Shown one piece after another: positions 7,848 through 13,399 of a DNA stretch of 13,399 nucleotides. The stretch is from positions 1-13,399 of the forward strand of contig JASLJE010000027.1 of the NCBI GenBank assembly GCA_030152565.1, given 5' to 3'. A program made the translations under genes and the position numbers. A model generated the notes under the pieces. The model was not told where the DNA came from. It saw only the letters and a program-made list of their open reading frames with translations, and made no database searches. The DNA comes from Peptoniphilaceae bacterium (GTDB lineage Bacteria; Bacillota; Clostridia; Tissierellales; Peptoniphilaceae). Positions within the stretch are counted from its first letter, which is position 1. Each line of letters opens with the position of its first letter.

Positions 7848-7856
7848 TGGTAAAAT
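7848..7856 (+). promoter_or_regulatory. Extended -10 promoter of the small NPATG gene
   Basis: TGGTAAAAT is an extended -10 (TGn plus TAAAAT, 5 of 6), one base after the terminator T-run. The -35 position lies in the hairpin and has no match. Transcription would start near 7863, leaving a leader of about 12 bases that begins at the ribosome binding site. Confidence 0.45.
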
Positions 7857-7874
7857 AGGGACAAGGAGGTCTAT

Positions 7875-8027
7875 ATGCAAGCTTTATTAAAGGAAATAAT
7901 CAATTTTTATCCAGCTGTAAATCCAGCTACAGGAGACGATATGAAAACAGTTATCTATGGGGGAATCATAGCAGTTGCCCTGGTACTATTCATATCTATC
8001 AGCCTGATAAAAAGATCAAAAAAATAA
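7875..8027 (+). CDS. 50-residue membrane protein resembling an isolated NPxTG cell-wall sorting signal
   Basis: The protein reads MQALLKEIINFYPAVNPATG, then Asp-Asp-Met-Lys, a hydrophobic span of about 21 residues (25-45) and the basic tail KRSKK. The order motif, hydrophobic helix, positive tail is that of a sortase sorting signal; NPxTG-type variants occur with some sortases of Gram-positive bacteria. What is missing is a signal peptide and a protein to anchor: only about 15 residues precede the motif. Evidence that it is a real gene: a consensus AAGGAGGT (7863-7870) 4 bases before the ATG, its own extended -10, and an upstream terminator that isolates it. It may be a small N-out membrane protein, a partner of a sortase, a remnant of a longer surface protein, or a peptide linked to the convergent CPBP protease. 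Function unknown. Confidence 0.75.
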   Translation: MQALLKEIINFYPAVNPATGDDMKTVIYGGIIAVALVLFISISLIKRSKK

Positions 8028-8045
8028 GCCTGCTAGAGGCTTATT
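8018..8045 (-). terminator. Terminator of the CPBP protease gene, embedded in the end of the convergent small gene
   Basis: AATAAGCCT (8023-8031) and AGGCTTATT (8037-8045) form a perfect 9-bp stem with a 5-base loop. Read on the minus strand the hairpin is followed by a run of seven T (complement of A 8018-8024). It overlaps the TAA stop of the plus-strand small gene (8025-8027) and the TAA stop of the minus-strand protease (8044-8046). On the plus strand no T-run follows, so it would terminate poorly there. Confidence 0.82.
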
Positions 8046-9009
8046 AGATGGCTGTCAAGACCACTTCTGACAGGATCATGCCAGCTATGTGAATCAAAAT
8101 GACAAGTATTATGGCCCAGTTACTAAGTAGGGCCTTGATATTTTCTTTTTCTCTTTCTTCAAAATGTAATTTTTTTCTAAGTAAATCCCTATTATTTTTA
8201 CTAAAGAACCTATAGGTAGAATAAATCATTATTAGCATAACCAGGCTTAAAAGCAGGTAGTAGAAGGTCAAATAGTCTGCTAGGGCTGAAACCAACATGA
8301 CAAATAGGTTGTTTAAAATATGAACTAGGACAGCTGCCTTAAAGGAATAGTAGGTGGCCACATAGCCTAGAACTAGGGCTATACCTAGGACGCTAAAGGA
8401 TTGGACCAGGTTTTGGTGCATAAGACCAAAAAACAAGGAACTAAAGATAAGTCCTAGCATTTTTCCATAGGGTCTTAGCCTTTGAAGAATAATTCCCCTA
8501 TAGAGAATTTCTTCAACCAAGGGGCCTAGTAGGACCACATATAAATAGGTGGTTGTAGAAACCTCATTTTGTATTAGTTCAGTTATATTGGTTATGTCTA
8601 AACCAGCACTTTCCACAAGGAAATTAATTATTAGGCCCATGATCATATTAAAAATCAGGCCTAGACCAAAGAAGTAAAGAATGTCTTTAAAACTTGCTTC
8701 TTTTTTCTTGTCCTTAACAATGTCAATTATATTTGGTGCTCGAAATACTATAAGAACTATGGTTAGGGAGATAATAGTTCCCCCCATCATTATAATGCCC
8801 ATGTCTTCACTTAGGCCAGAAACAAGGCTGGTAACTATGTTTAGACAAAGGATATAAAGGAGTTGGACCAGGCCCACCTGGGTCAGGTCTTTTTTTCTTT
8901 TTATCCTAAAAGCTTCTTCTTCCAAGCTTTTATCTATTGGGTCTTGGTCAGGAACAACACTTGGGTTTTCTCTCTTTTCATCTATATTATTTAATTTTTC
9001 ATTATCCAT
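8044..9009 (-). CDS. CPBP-family intramembrane glutamic protease (Abi/Rce1-like)
   Basis: This 321-residue polytopic membrane protein carries all CPBP (Abi, PF02517-type) motifs: EEILYR with Glu166, Glu167 and Arg171, FFGLMH with His198, and HILNN with His230 and Asn234. These residues form the active site in the Rce1-related family. A charged N-terminal cytoplasmic segment of about 43 residues precedes eight or nine helices, and after a basic and acidic loop (about 268-292) an extra C-terminal helix follows. Bacterial members have been tied to bacteriocin self-immunity, protein maturation and surface display, but the substrate here is unknown. GGGAG upstream of the ATG supports the start. 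It is convergent with the small NPATG gene and divergent from marR, whose upstream operator overlaps its promoter region. Confidence 0.93.
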   Translation of the reverse strand: MDNEKLNNIDEKRENPSVVPDQDPIDKSLEEEAFRIKRKKDLTQVGLVQLLYILCLNIVTSLVSGLSEDMGIIMMGGTIISLTIVLIVFRAPNIIDIVKDKKKEASFKDILYFFGLGLIFNMIMGLIINFLVESAGLDITNITELIQNEVSTTTYLYVVLLGPLVEEILYRGIILQRLRPYGKMLGLIFSSLFFGLMHQNLVQSFSVLGIALVLGYVATYYSFKAAVLVHILNNLFVMLVSALADYLTFYYLLLSLVMLIMIYSTYRFFSKNNRDLLRKKLHFEEREKENIKALLSNWAIILVILIHIAGMILSEVVLTAI

Positions 9010-9033
9010 AAAAACTCCCTTCTCTTTAATTTT

Positions 9034-9042
9034 ATTATAGCA
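9034..9042 (-). promoter_or_regulatory. Extended -10 promoter of the CPBP protease gene
   Basis: On the minus strand TGCTATAAT gives a perfect extended -10 (hexamer at 9034-9039). No good -35 is seen; its expected place at 17-18 base spacing (9057-9063) falls in the palindrome proposed as a MarR site. The predicted leader is about 18 bases with GGGAG as ribosome binding site. Confidence 0.6.
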
Positions 9043-9057
9043 TAAGGATGACTAATA

Positions 9058-9077
9058 TTAGTTGACTTTTGAACTAA
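9058..9077 (+). promoter_or_regulatory. Candidate MarR operator, distal site (O1)
   Basis: This 20-base imperfect palindrome has perfect outer arms TTAGTT and AACTAA. It covers the -35 element of the marR promoter and the -35 zone of the divergent protease promoter. Its first 17 bases recur inverted at 9100-9116 with one mismatch. It also overlaps a perfect 12-base palindrome, ACTAATATTAGT (9051-9062). Confidence 0.72.
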
Positions 9078-9090
9078 AAGGACCTATACT
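9062..9090 (+). promoter_or_regulatory. Promoter of the marR-MATE-nudix operon
   Basis: TTGACT (9062-9067, 5 of 6) and TATACT (9085-9090, 5 of 6) are separated by exactly 17 bases. This is the best -35/-10 pair in the window. Transcription should start near 9097, at the edge of the second palindrome, so repressor bound at either site would block polymerase. Confidence 0.8.
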
Positions 9091-9096
9091 CATACT

Positions 9097-9116
9097 ATTG
9101 TTCAAAAGTAAACTAA
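9097..9116 (+). promoter_or_regulatory. Candidate MarR operator, proximal site (O2)
   Basis: This is the inverted copy of O1: GTTCAAAAGTAAACTAA (9100-9116) matches the reverse complement of 9058-9074 at 16 of 17 positions. As a palindrome in its own right it is weaker (ATTGTT against AACTAA). It spans the predicted transcription start and touches the ribosome binding site AAAGGAGA (9115-9122). Centres of O1 and O2 are 39 bases apart. Confidence 0.7.
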
Positions 9117-9126
9117 AGGAGATTAT

Positions 9127-9564
9127 ATGGAGACAAAAGACCAGGCTAATATATTTTATATGTACTATCAGGTTATAAAAAAATATAGGAACTATATGGA
9201 AAATAACCTGGACAAGTACGACTTTAAGCCGGCAGAACTAGATGTTTTAACCTTCCTTATAAACAATAGGGACTTGGAGGTTACCGCAACTATGATAGGC
9301 CAGTATAGGGGAGTATCCAAGGGACTTATATCCAAGGCAGTAAAGGACTTGGAGGATAAAAAACTTATTAGGGTTAGTCCAAGTAAAAAGGATAAGAGGG
9401 AAAAAATCTTGAGTTTAATAGACTTAAATGCCAGGGAAATACAGGAGATAAAAAACTATAATGATGAATTTATAGAAGCCCTAATAGGAGATATAGACCT
9501 AAAGGACCTTTATAAATTTAATGAAATCAGTCGTAAAATGATGGAAAATATTGATAGGATGTAG
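9127..9564 (+). CDS. MarR-family transcriptional regulator
   Basis: This 145-residue protein has the layout of a MarR dimer: an N-terminal helix (IFYMYYQVIKKYRNYM), a central winged helix-turn-helix at about residues 36-95 with recognition helix near GVSKGLISKAVKDLE, a wing containing SPSKKDKREK, and C-terminal dimerisation helices. The wing arginine of the family (D-x-R) appears as KDKRE. MarR proteins usually repress nearby efflux genes and release DNA when they bind small aromatic or cationic ligands. Position as first gene before a MepA-like pump and two palindromes over its own promoter suggest that it represses its own operon, as MepR does for mepRA. The start follows AAAGGAGA; MATE begins 8 bases after the stop. 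Confidence 0.93.
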   Translation: METKDQANIFYMYYQVIKKYRNYMENNLDKYDFKPAELDVLTFLINNRDLEVTATMIGQYRGVSKGLISKAVKDLEDKKLIRVSPSKKDKREKILSLIDLNAREIQEIKNYNDEFIEALIGDIDLKDLYKFNEISRKMMENIDRM

Positions 9565-9572
9565 GAGTTAAG

Positions 9573-10955
9573 ATGAAGGAAAATAAATTAAGAGATGGAA
9601 ATATAAAAGAATTATTAATTAGCATGTCCATACCAGCTATTTTAGGCCAGCTGGTAACACTTATCTACAGCATGGTAGACAGAATGTTTATAGGACATAT
9701 GGAAGAAGTAGGGGGTCTGGCACTTACAGGAGTAGGCCTTACTGCCCCCTTGGTTATTATCATATCTGCCTTTGCAGTTTTAATAGGTATGGGGGGAGCT
9801 CCCAGAGCATCTATTAAGATGGGGGAGGATGACTATGGGGAGGCTGAAAAGATTTTAGGTAACTCTTTTCACCTGTTAATTCTCATAGCCCTAGGCCTTA
9901 CTGTTTTTTTCACAGGCTTTAGTGAAAGACTTTTACTGGCCTTTGGAGCCAGTCCTGCCACCCTACCTTATGCCATGGACTATATGAGAATCTACACCTG
10001 GGGAATTATTTTTGTCCAACTATCTCTAGGACTAAATCCCTTTATAAGCTCTCAAGGCTTTGTCAAGGTAAGTATGTTCTCAGTTTTAATAGGGGCTCTT
10101 ACCAATATTGTACTAGACCCAATTTTTATCTACCTTTTAGATATGGGAGTTAAGGGGGCAGCCCTTGCTACAATCTTATCCCAGGCCCTATCTAGCTACT
10201 TTATAGTTAGGTTTTTAAGAGGGGATAAGACTAATTTGAAAATAAGAAGACCCAACCTAGCCTTGGAAGCCAGGTTGGTCAAGCCTATAATTCTTTTAGG
10301 CCTATCGCCTTTTGTAATGCAGTTTACAGAAAGTTTAATCATAGTAGCCTTTAATGCCAACCTACAAAGGTTTGGAGGGGACGCAGCAGTTGGGGCCATG
10401 ACCATCCTATCCTCAGCCATGCAGTTTGTGTTTTTACCCCTATCAGGCTTGACCCAAGGGGCCCAGCCTCTTATGAGCTATAATTATGGGGCGAAAAATG
10501 AGAAGAGGATGGAAGAAACCTTTAGGCTTCTCTTTATAGCCTGTGTGACCTATAGTACTGTCTTTTGGCTTTTTATCATGGTCTTTCCAGGCCTATTTGC
10601 CAGAGGTTTTACTTCCAATGAAGAAATAATAGAGATTGCCAAGTATGGACTTAGGATCTATATGGCTGGAACCTTTGCCCTAGGTGTTCAAGTGGCCTGT
10701 CAACAGACCTTTATAGCCATGGGAAATGCCAAGACATCTCTATTTTTAGCCCTATTGAGAAAGGTGTTTTTACTTATTCCTTTAATCTATATACTGCCAG
10801 GCCTAATGGAAAACAAGCTTATGGCAGTATTTCTAGCTGAAGCCCTATCAGACTTGATAGCTGCAACAGTTACAGGACTTATGTTTAAGGCAAACTTTAG
10901 AAAGACCCTGGATGGTCTGGCCCAAGAAGAAAGACTGGACCAGGTTGGGGCCTAG
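9573..10955 (+). CDS. MATE-family multidrug efflux transporter, MepA-like
   Basis: This 460-residue membrane protein has the usual length and about twelve helices of a MATE exporter, in two similar halves starting near residues 12 and 235. The opening (IPAILGQLVTLIYSMVDRMF) and second-half SGLTQGAQPLMSYNYGA are typical of the family. These pumps use a sodium or proton gradient to expel cationic drugs, dyes or metabolites. Similarity in style to MepA and the leading MarR gene suggest an inducible drug-response pump, but the substrate cannot be read. The ribosome binding site TAGGAG overlaps the marR stop. The gene is followed after 8 bases by the Nudix gene, with TAGGAGGAT spanning the stop. 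Alanine is mostly GCC here, unlike the oligoendopeptidase gene. Confidence 0.95.
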   Translation: MKENKLRDGNIKELLISMSIPAILGQLVTLIYSMVDRMFIGHMEEVGGLALTGVGLTAPLVIIISAFAVLIGMGGAPRASIKMGEDDYGEAEKILGNSFHLLILIALGLTVFFTGFSERLLLAFGASPATLPYAMDYMRIYTWGIIFVQLSLGLNPFISSQGFVKVSMFSVLIGALTNIVLDPIFIYLLDMGVKGAALATILSQALSSYFIVRFLRGDKTNLKIRRPNLALEARLVKPIILLGLSPFVMQFTESLIIVAFNANLQRFGGDAAVGAMTILSSAMQFVFLPLSGLTQGAQPLMSYNYGAKNEKRMEETFRLLFIACVTYSTVFWLFIMVFPGLFARGFTSNEEIIEIAKYGLRIYMAGTFALGVQVACQQTFIAMGNAKTSLFLALLRKVFLLIPLIYILPGLMENKLMAVFLAEALSDLIAATVTGLMFKANFRKTLDGLAQEERLDQVGA

Positions 10956-10963
10956 GAGGATAT

Positions 10964-11416
10964 ATGGATAGAAGTGAAAGAGTAATCTTAACCAACCTTT
11001 GTATGATCTATAAGGACGACCAACTACTTTTACAAAATAGGCTTAAGAAGGATTGGCAGGGCTATGCCTTTCCAGGAGGCCATGTGGAAGAGGGAGAGTC
11101 TTTTGTAGATTCTGTAGTAAGAGAGGTTAAGGAAGAAACAGGCCTGGATATAGAAAATGTTCGCCTGTGTGGAATCAAGCAATTTCCCACAGAAGATGGC
11201 CTAAGATATATAGTGGTGCTTTTTAAGACAGACAAGTTTTCAGGGACTTTAAGATCTTCGCAAGAGGGGGAAAACAAGTGGGTTAAAAGACAAGACCTGG
11301 ACAAGTATGACCTGGTAGTGGACTTTTATGACATGTTGGAGGCCTTTGACAATGATCAAATAAATGAATTTATCTACCTAAGAGAAGCTGGAAAACTTAA
11401 AAGACTTTTCAAATAA
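10964..11416 (+). CDS. Nudix hydrolase, 8-oxo-dGTP diphosphatase-like (MutT/MutX type)
   Basis: This 150-residue cytosolic enzyme contains a perfect Nudix box at residues 39-61: Gly39, five residues, Glu45, seven residues, then REVKEETGL with Arg53, Glu54, Glu57 and Glu58 for metal binding and catalysis. FPGGHVEEGE and the short length resemble the 8-oxo-dGTP diphosphatase (MutX-like) proteins of Firmicutes, which remove oxidised nucleotides; other nucleoside diphosphate substrates are possible. It is the third gene of the marR-MATE operon (8-base gap), so it may be induced with the pump. A rare CGC arginine codon occurs at about residue 67. No terminator follows; instead the promoter of the lipoprotein gene overlaps its last codons. 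Confidence 0.92.
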   Translation: MDRSERVILTNLCMIYKDDQLLLQNRLKKDWQGYAFPGGHVEEGESFVDSVVREVKEETGLDIENVRLCGIKQFPTEDGLRYIVVLFKTDKFSGTLRSSQEGENKWVKRQDLDKYDLVVDFYDMLEAFDNDQINEFIYLREAGKLKRLFK

Positions 11417-11436
11417 AAGTATTCCTATGTTATAAT
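11408..11436 (+). promoter_or_regulatory. Promoter of the lipoprotein gene
   Basis: TTCAAA (11408-11413, 4 of 6) lies in the last codons of the Nudix gene, and a perfect TATAAT (11431-11436) follows at 17 bases. The -10 is extended by TGT. The predicted start is near 11443, with AAGGAG (11449-11454) as ribosome binding site. Confidence 0.68.
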
Positions 11437-11460
11437 TAGCATAATTACAAGGAGAATACT

Positions 11461-13359
11461 ATGAAAAAGAGAATTTATATTACAACCCTACTAGCCCTTT
11501 TAATAATGACTGGATGCTCCAATAAATTAACTAAGAATAATTTGGAGGCCTATCTTATTGAACATAAGTTTGTAGAGGTGGAACCAATCAAGACCATAGA
11601 ATTGGATTTGTTTGAAAGTATAGAGAGTTTGGAATACAAGAAGGATGATCTTTTTATCAATTATTCCTATTCTGAAGATGGAGCTATTTTAAAATTCTAC
11701 AATGAAAATATTGTGGATACTTTAATAGATGAAGATAAAAACCTTATAAAAGAAGAAATTGACGAAAATAGTAATATTAGGCTGGAATATGAAGAAGGCC
11801 TAAAGACCTATATCTTAGAGACCTACCAAAAGGATGATATCTATCTTATCTTTAATTACTTGGAAAAGAAGGAAAACCTGGACTTGGTAGATGAGTTAAA
11901 GGACAGATATGATTTGGAGTCTGGTAACTTTGAAGAGATAGCCAATGAAGAACCTAGAGACTATGGCCTGGCCATAAGCCTTGAAAGAGTTCTCGGCAAG
12001 TATGATTTGGACAAGTATCATATAACAGATGATAGGATAGAGGTTTTATCAGACTTTTATATGAAAAAGGACCTGCATAACCTTATAAAGAACAAGGCCC
12101 TATTTATTAAGACCCTAGCAGAGATACCTCTAGGTAATAATATAAATAAGGACTATGATCTTTTAAGTGCCAACTACCTGGTTATAAACCTGGAAGGAAC
12201 CAATGTACTAATAGACAAGACTGGACTTTTAGAAGAAAACAGGGAAAACTTAATAAATGAAATTAGAAGTGATTTGACAGAGGTTTTAGAAATGCCCCCT
12301 CTGGACTACTATACTTATATCTTGACTGACAAACCTAAGAATAAGAAGATAAATAAGCCCTTACTAATAGAAAATATAGATAAGCTGGAAGACCAGATAC
12401 ACTCAGACTATAAGGCATATTTAAAAGACTTGGAAGAGCTAAAAGTTGACGGCCTAGACTTAAAAGACTATATAAGTTTTGAAAATAGGCTTTCTATTAA
12501 GAAGAGAAGTCTGGAAGAAAAAGACCAGACCTATAGGCTTCTAGTGGAATATGAATACAAGGACTATGAAGATCTTTTGTTAGACCTGGGTGCCAGGTTA
12601 AGAAAAGAAATGGAAAAAGACCAGGATGAAGAAATTAATCTGGAACTCCTTATCCTAACAGAAGTTAAGGAAAGTAAGGATAAGTATAGGGAGGAAAAAC
12701 TTGACCTGGACTTGGAAAAGATGGACTGGTCCAATCCTTTCCCAGCTAGTCTTAATAAGATAAGAGAAGAGATAGCCAAGGTGGAGAAGGTTAAAAAGAT
12801 AGAAGATAAGGCCAGGGAAGAAAGAAGATTGGAAAAGGAATCTAAGGAAAGAAGCTCCTACAGCTTTGTTGAACCAGACCCTCTTCTAGACTTTCCCCTA
12901 GATGAAGAAATAATCTTTAACAAGGCCTTTGACTATGACATGTCTGGAGAAAGCCAGGAAATAGTAGTAAGTGATGGAGGGAATAAGACCAGTATCTACT
13001 TGAGAGAAGATGACCAATTGGTTCTTTATGAGACCTTGGGCCAGCCTGTAGAAGATGTAAACTTCTATGTGGCCAAGCAAAAGGATAGGACCTATGGCAT
13101 AGTGGTAGTAAATACTTCAAACTTTACCAGGTGGTCTGAAAAATCCCAGGTTTACACTATTAAGGAAGGACAGATTTATAAATCCAAATTAGTTAAGGAA
13201 AATGTAAATATCCAATTGGAAGAGGACAAGCTTTTGGCCAAGGAATGGAAGATGGGAAACCTTCTTCTAGGAGAGGGCCATAAGAGAAAAATCTATGAGT
13301 TAAACTTTAATGGTAAAACTAAGGATTTTGATTTAATAGAAGAATATATGGAAGACTAA
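11461..13359 (+). CDS. Large lipoprotein of unknown function with C-terminal DxDxSG motif
   Basis: I do not recognise this 632-residue protein. Its start is a clear lipoprotein signal: MKKR, a hydrophobic stretch and the lipobox ending MTGC, with Cys19 as lipidation and anchoring site. The mature part should face the outside of the membrane. Residues about 20-290 are mixed alpha/beta and rich in Asp, Glu, Lys and Tyr. Residues about 300-470 are very rich in Glu, Lys, Asp and Leu and probably helical or coiled-coil. The last 145 residues look beta-rich and open with DYDMSGESQEI (Asp491, Asp493, Ser495), like the calcium-binding DxDxSG loops of FG-GAP-type repeats; only one copy is seen. It has its own promoter and terminator, so linkage to the upstream operon is weak. 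Confidence 0.85.
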   Translation: MKKRIYITTLLALLIMTGCSNKLTKNNLEAYLIEHKFVEVEPIKTIELDLFESIESLEYKKDDLFINYSYSEDGAILKFYNENIVDTLIDEDKNLIKEEIDENSNIRLEYEEGLKTYILETYQKDDIYLIFNYLEKKENLDLVDELKDRYDLESGNFEEIANEEPRDYGLAISLERVLGKYDLDKYHITDDRIEVLSDFYMKKDLHNLIKNKALFIKTLAEIPLGNNINKDYDLLSANYLVINLEGTNVLIDKTGLLEENRENLINEIRSDLTEVLEMPPLDYYTYILTDKPKNKKINKPLLIENIDKLEDQIHSDYKAYLKDLEELKVDGLDLKDYISFENRLSIKKRSLEEKDQTYRLLVEYEYKDYEDLLLDLGARLRKEMEKDQDEEINLELLILTEVKESKDKYREEKLDLDLEKMDWSNPFPASLNKIREEIAKVEKVKKIEDKAREERRLEKESKERSSYSFVEPDPLLDFPLDEEIIFNKAFDYDMSGESQEIVVSDGGNKTSIYLREDDQLVLYETLGQPVEDVNFYVAKQKDRTYGIVVVNTSNFTRWSEKSQVYTIKEGQIYKSKLVKENVNIQLEEDKLLAKEWKMGNLLLGEGHKRKIYELNFNGKTKDFDLIEEYMED

Positions 13360-13368
13360 AACAAGTAG

Positions 13369-13394
13369 AAGGACTGCCTAAGGCAGTCTTTTTT
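13369..13394 (+). terminator. Rho-independent terminator of the lipoprotein gene
   Basis: AAGGACTGCC (13369-13378) pairs with GGCAGTCTTT (13382-13391), with one G-U pair and a TAA loop. The T-run covers 13389-13394. It ends the transcript 10 bases after the stop codon. Confidence 0.9.
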
Positions 13395-13399
13395 ACTTT

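Noticed and set aside
8023..8045. Hairpin as a plus-strand terminator of the small NPATG gene
   Set aside because: No T-run follows on the plus strand; the T-run is only on the minus strand.
9051..9062. ACTAATATTAGT palindrome as an independent operator
   Set aside because: It may be chance overlap with the TTAGT arm of the distal MarR site; kept only as supporting half-sites.
12564..13120. Minus-strand open frames within the lipoprotein gene
   Set aside because: They arise opposite Lys/Glu-rich codons, giving Ser/Leu-rich translations, a common artefact of such composition.
1..13399. Mobile elements, CRISPR arrays, tRNA or rRNA genes
   Set aside because: No transposase, integrase, regularly spaced repeats or RNA-gene sequence patterns were found on either strand.

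Overview
This window looks like chromosomal DNA of a low-GC, Gram-positive anaerobe of the Firmicutes. The gene families and codon use (arginine almost only AGA/AGG, strong AGGAGG or GGTGAT ribosome binding sites) suggest an amino-acid-fermenting clostridium-like organism, perhaps Tissierellia/Peptoniphilaceae. That placement is inference from the sequence alone. I see no tRNA, rRNA, CRISPR array, transposon or phage gene. Genes are tightly packed and no gene-free stretch reaches 300 bases.

Layout from left to right. (1) 76-534: a Bcp-type thiol peroxidase with its own terminator. (2) 590-3477: a two-gene unit with a YbhN/MprF-flippase-like membrane protein and a CpdB-like metallophosphatase without signal peptide, closed by a hairpin at 3514-3537. 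(3) 3601-4944: an 11-helix sodium/amino-acid symporter of the NSS family. (4) 4999-7813: a YibE/F-family membrane protein followed 4 bases later by an M3-family oligoendopeptidase, closed by a terminator. (5) 7875-8027: a 50-residue protein that resembles an isolated cell-wall sorting signal (NPATG, hydrophobic span, basic tail). (6) 8044-9009, minus strand: a CPBP-family intramembrane protease, convergent with the small gene and divergent from the next operon. (7) 9127-11416: an operon of a MarR regulator, a MepA-like MATE efflux pump and a Nudix hydrolase. (8) 11461-13359: a large lipoprotein of unknown function with its own promoter and terminator.

How the genes may work together. The symporter and the oligoendopeptidase fit a peptide- and amino-acid-using lifestyle. 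The thiol peroxidase and Nudix hydrolase fit oxidant defence and nucleotide-pool cleaning. The MarR-MATE pair resembles the known mepR-mepA arrangement. The 117-base region between the protease and marR holds two 20-base imperfect palindromes arranged around a near-consensus promoter, a convincing autoregulatory operator. The most unusual items are the small NPATG protein, the paired operators, the terminator hairpin shared by two convergent stop codons, and a local drop in GC at third codon positions around the end of the phosphatase gene. Most of the window is otherwise ordinary housekeeping and transport content.
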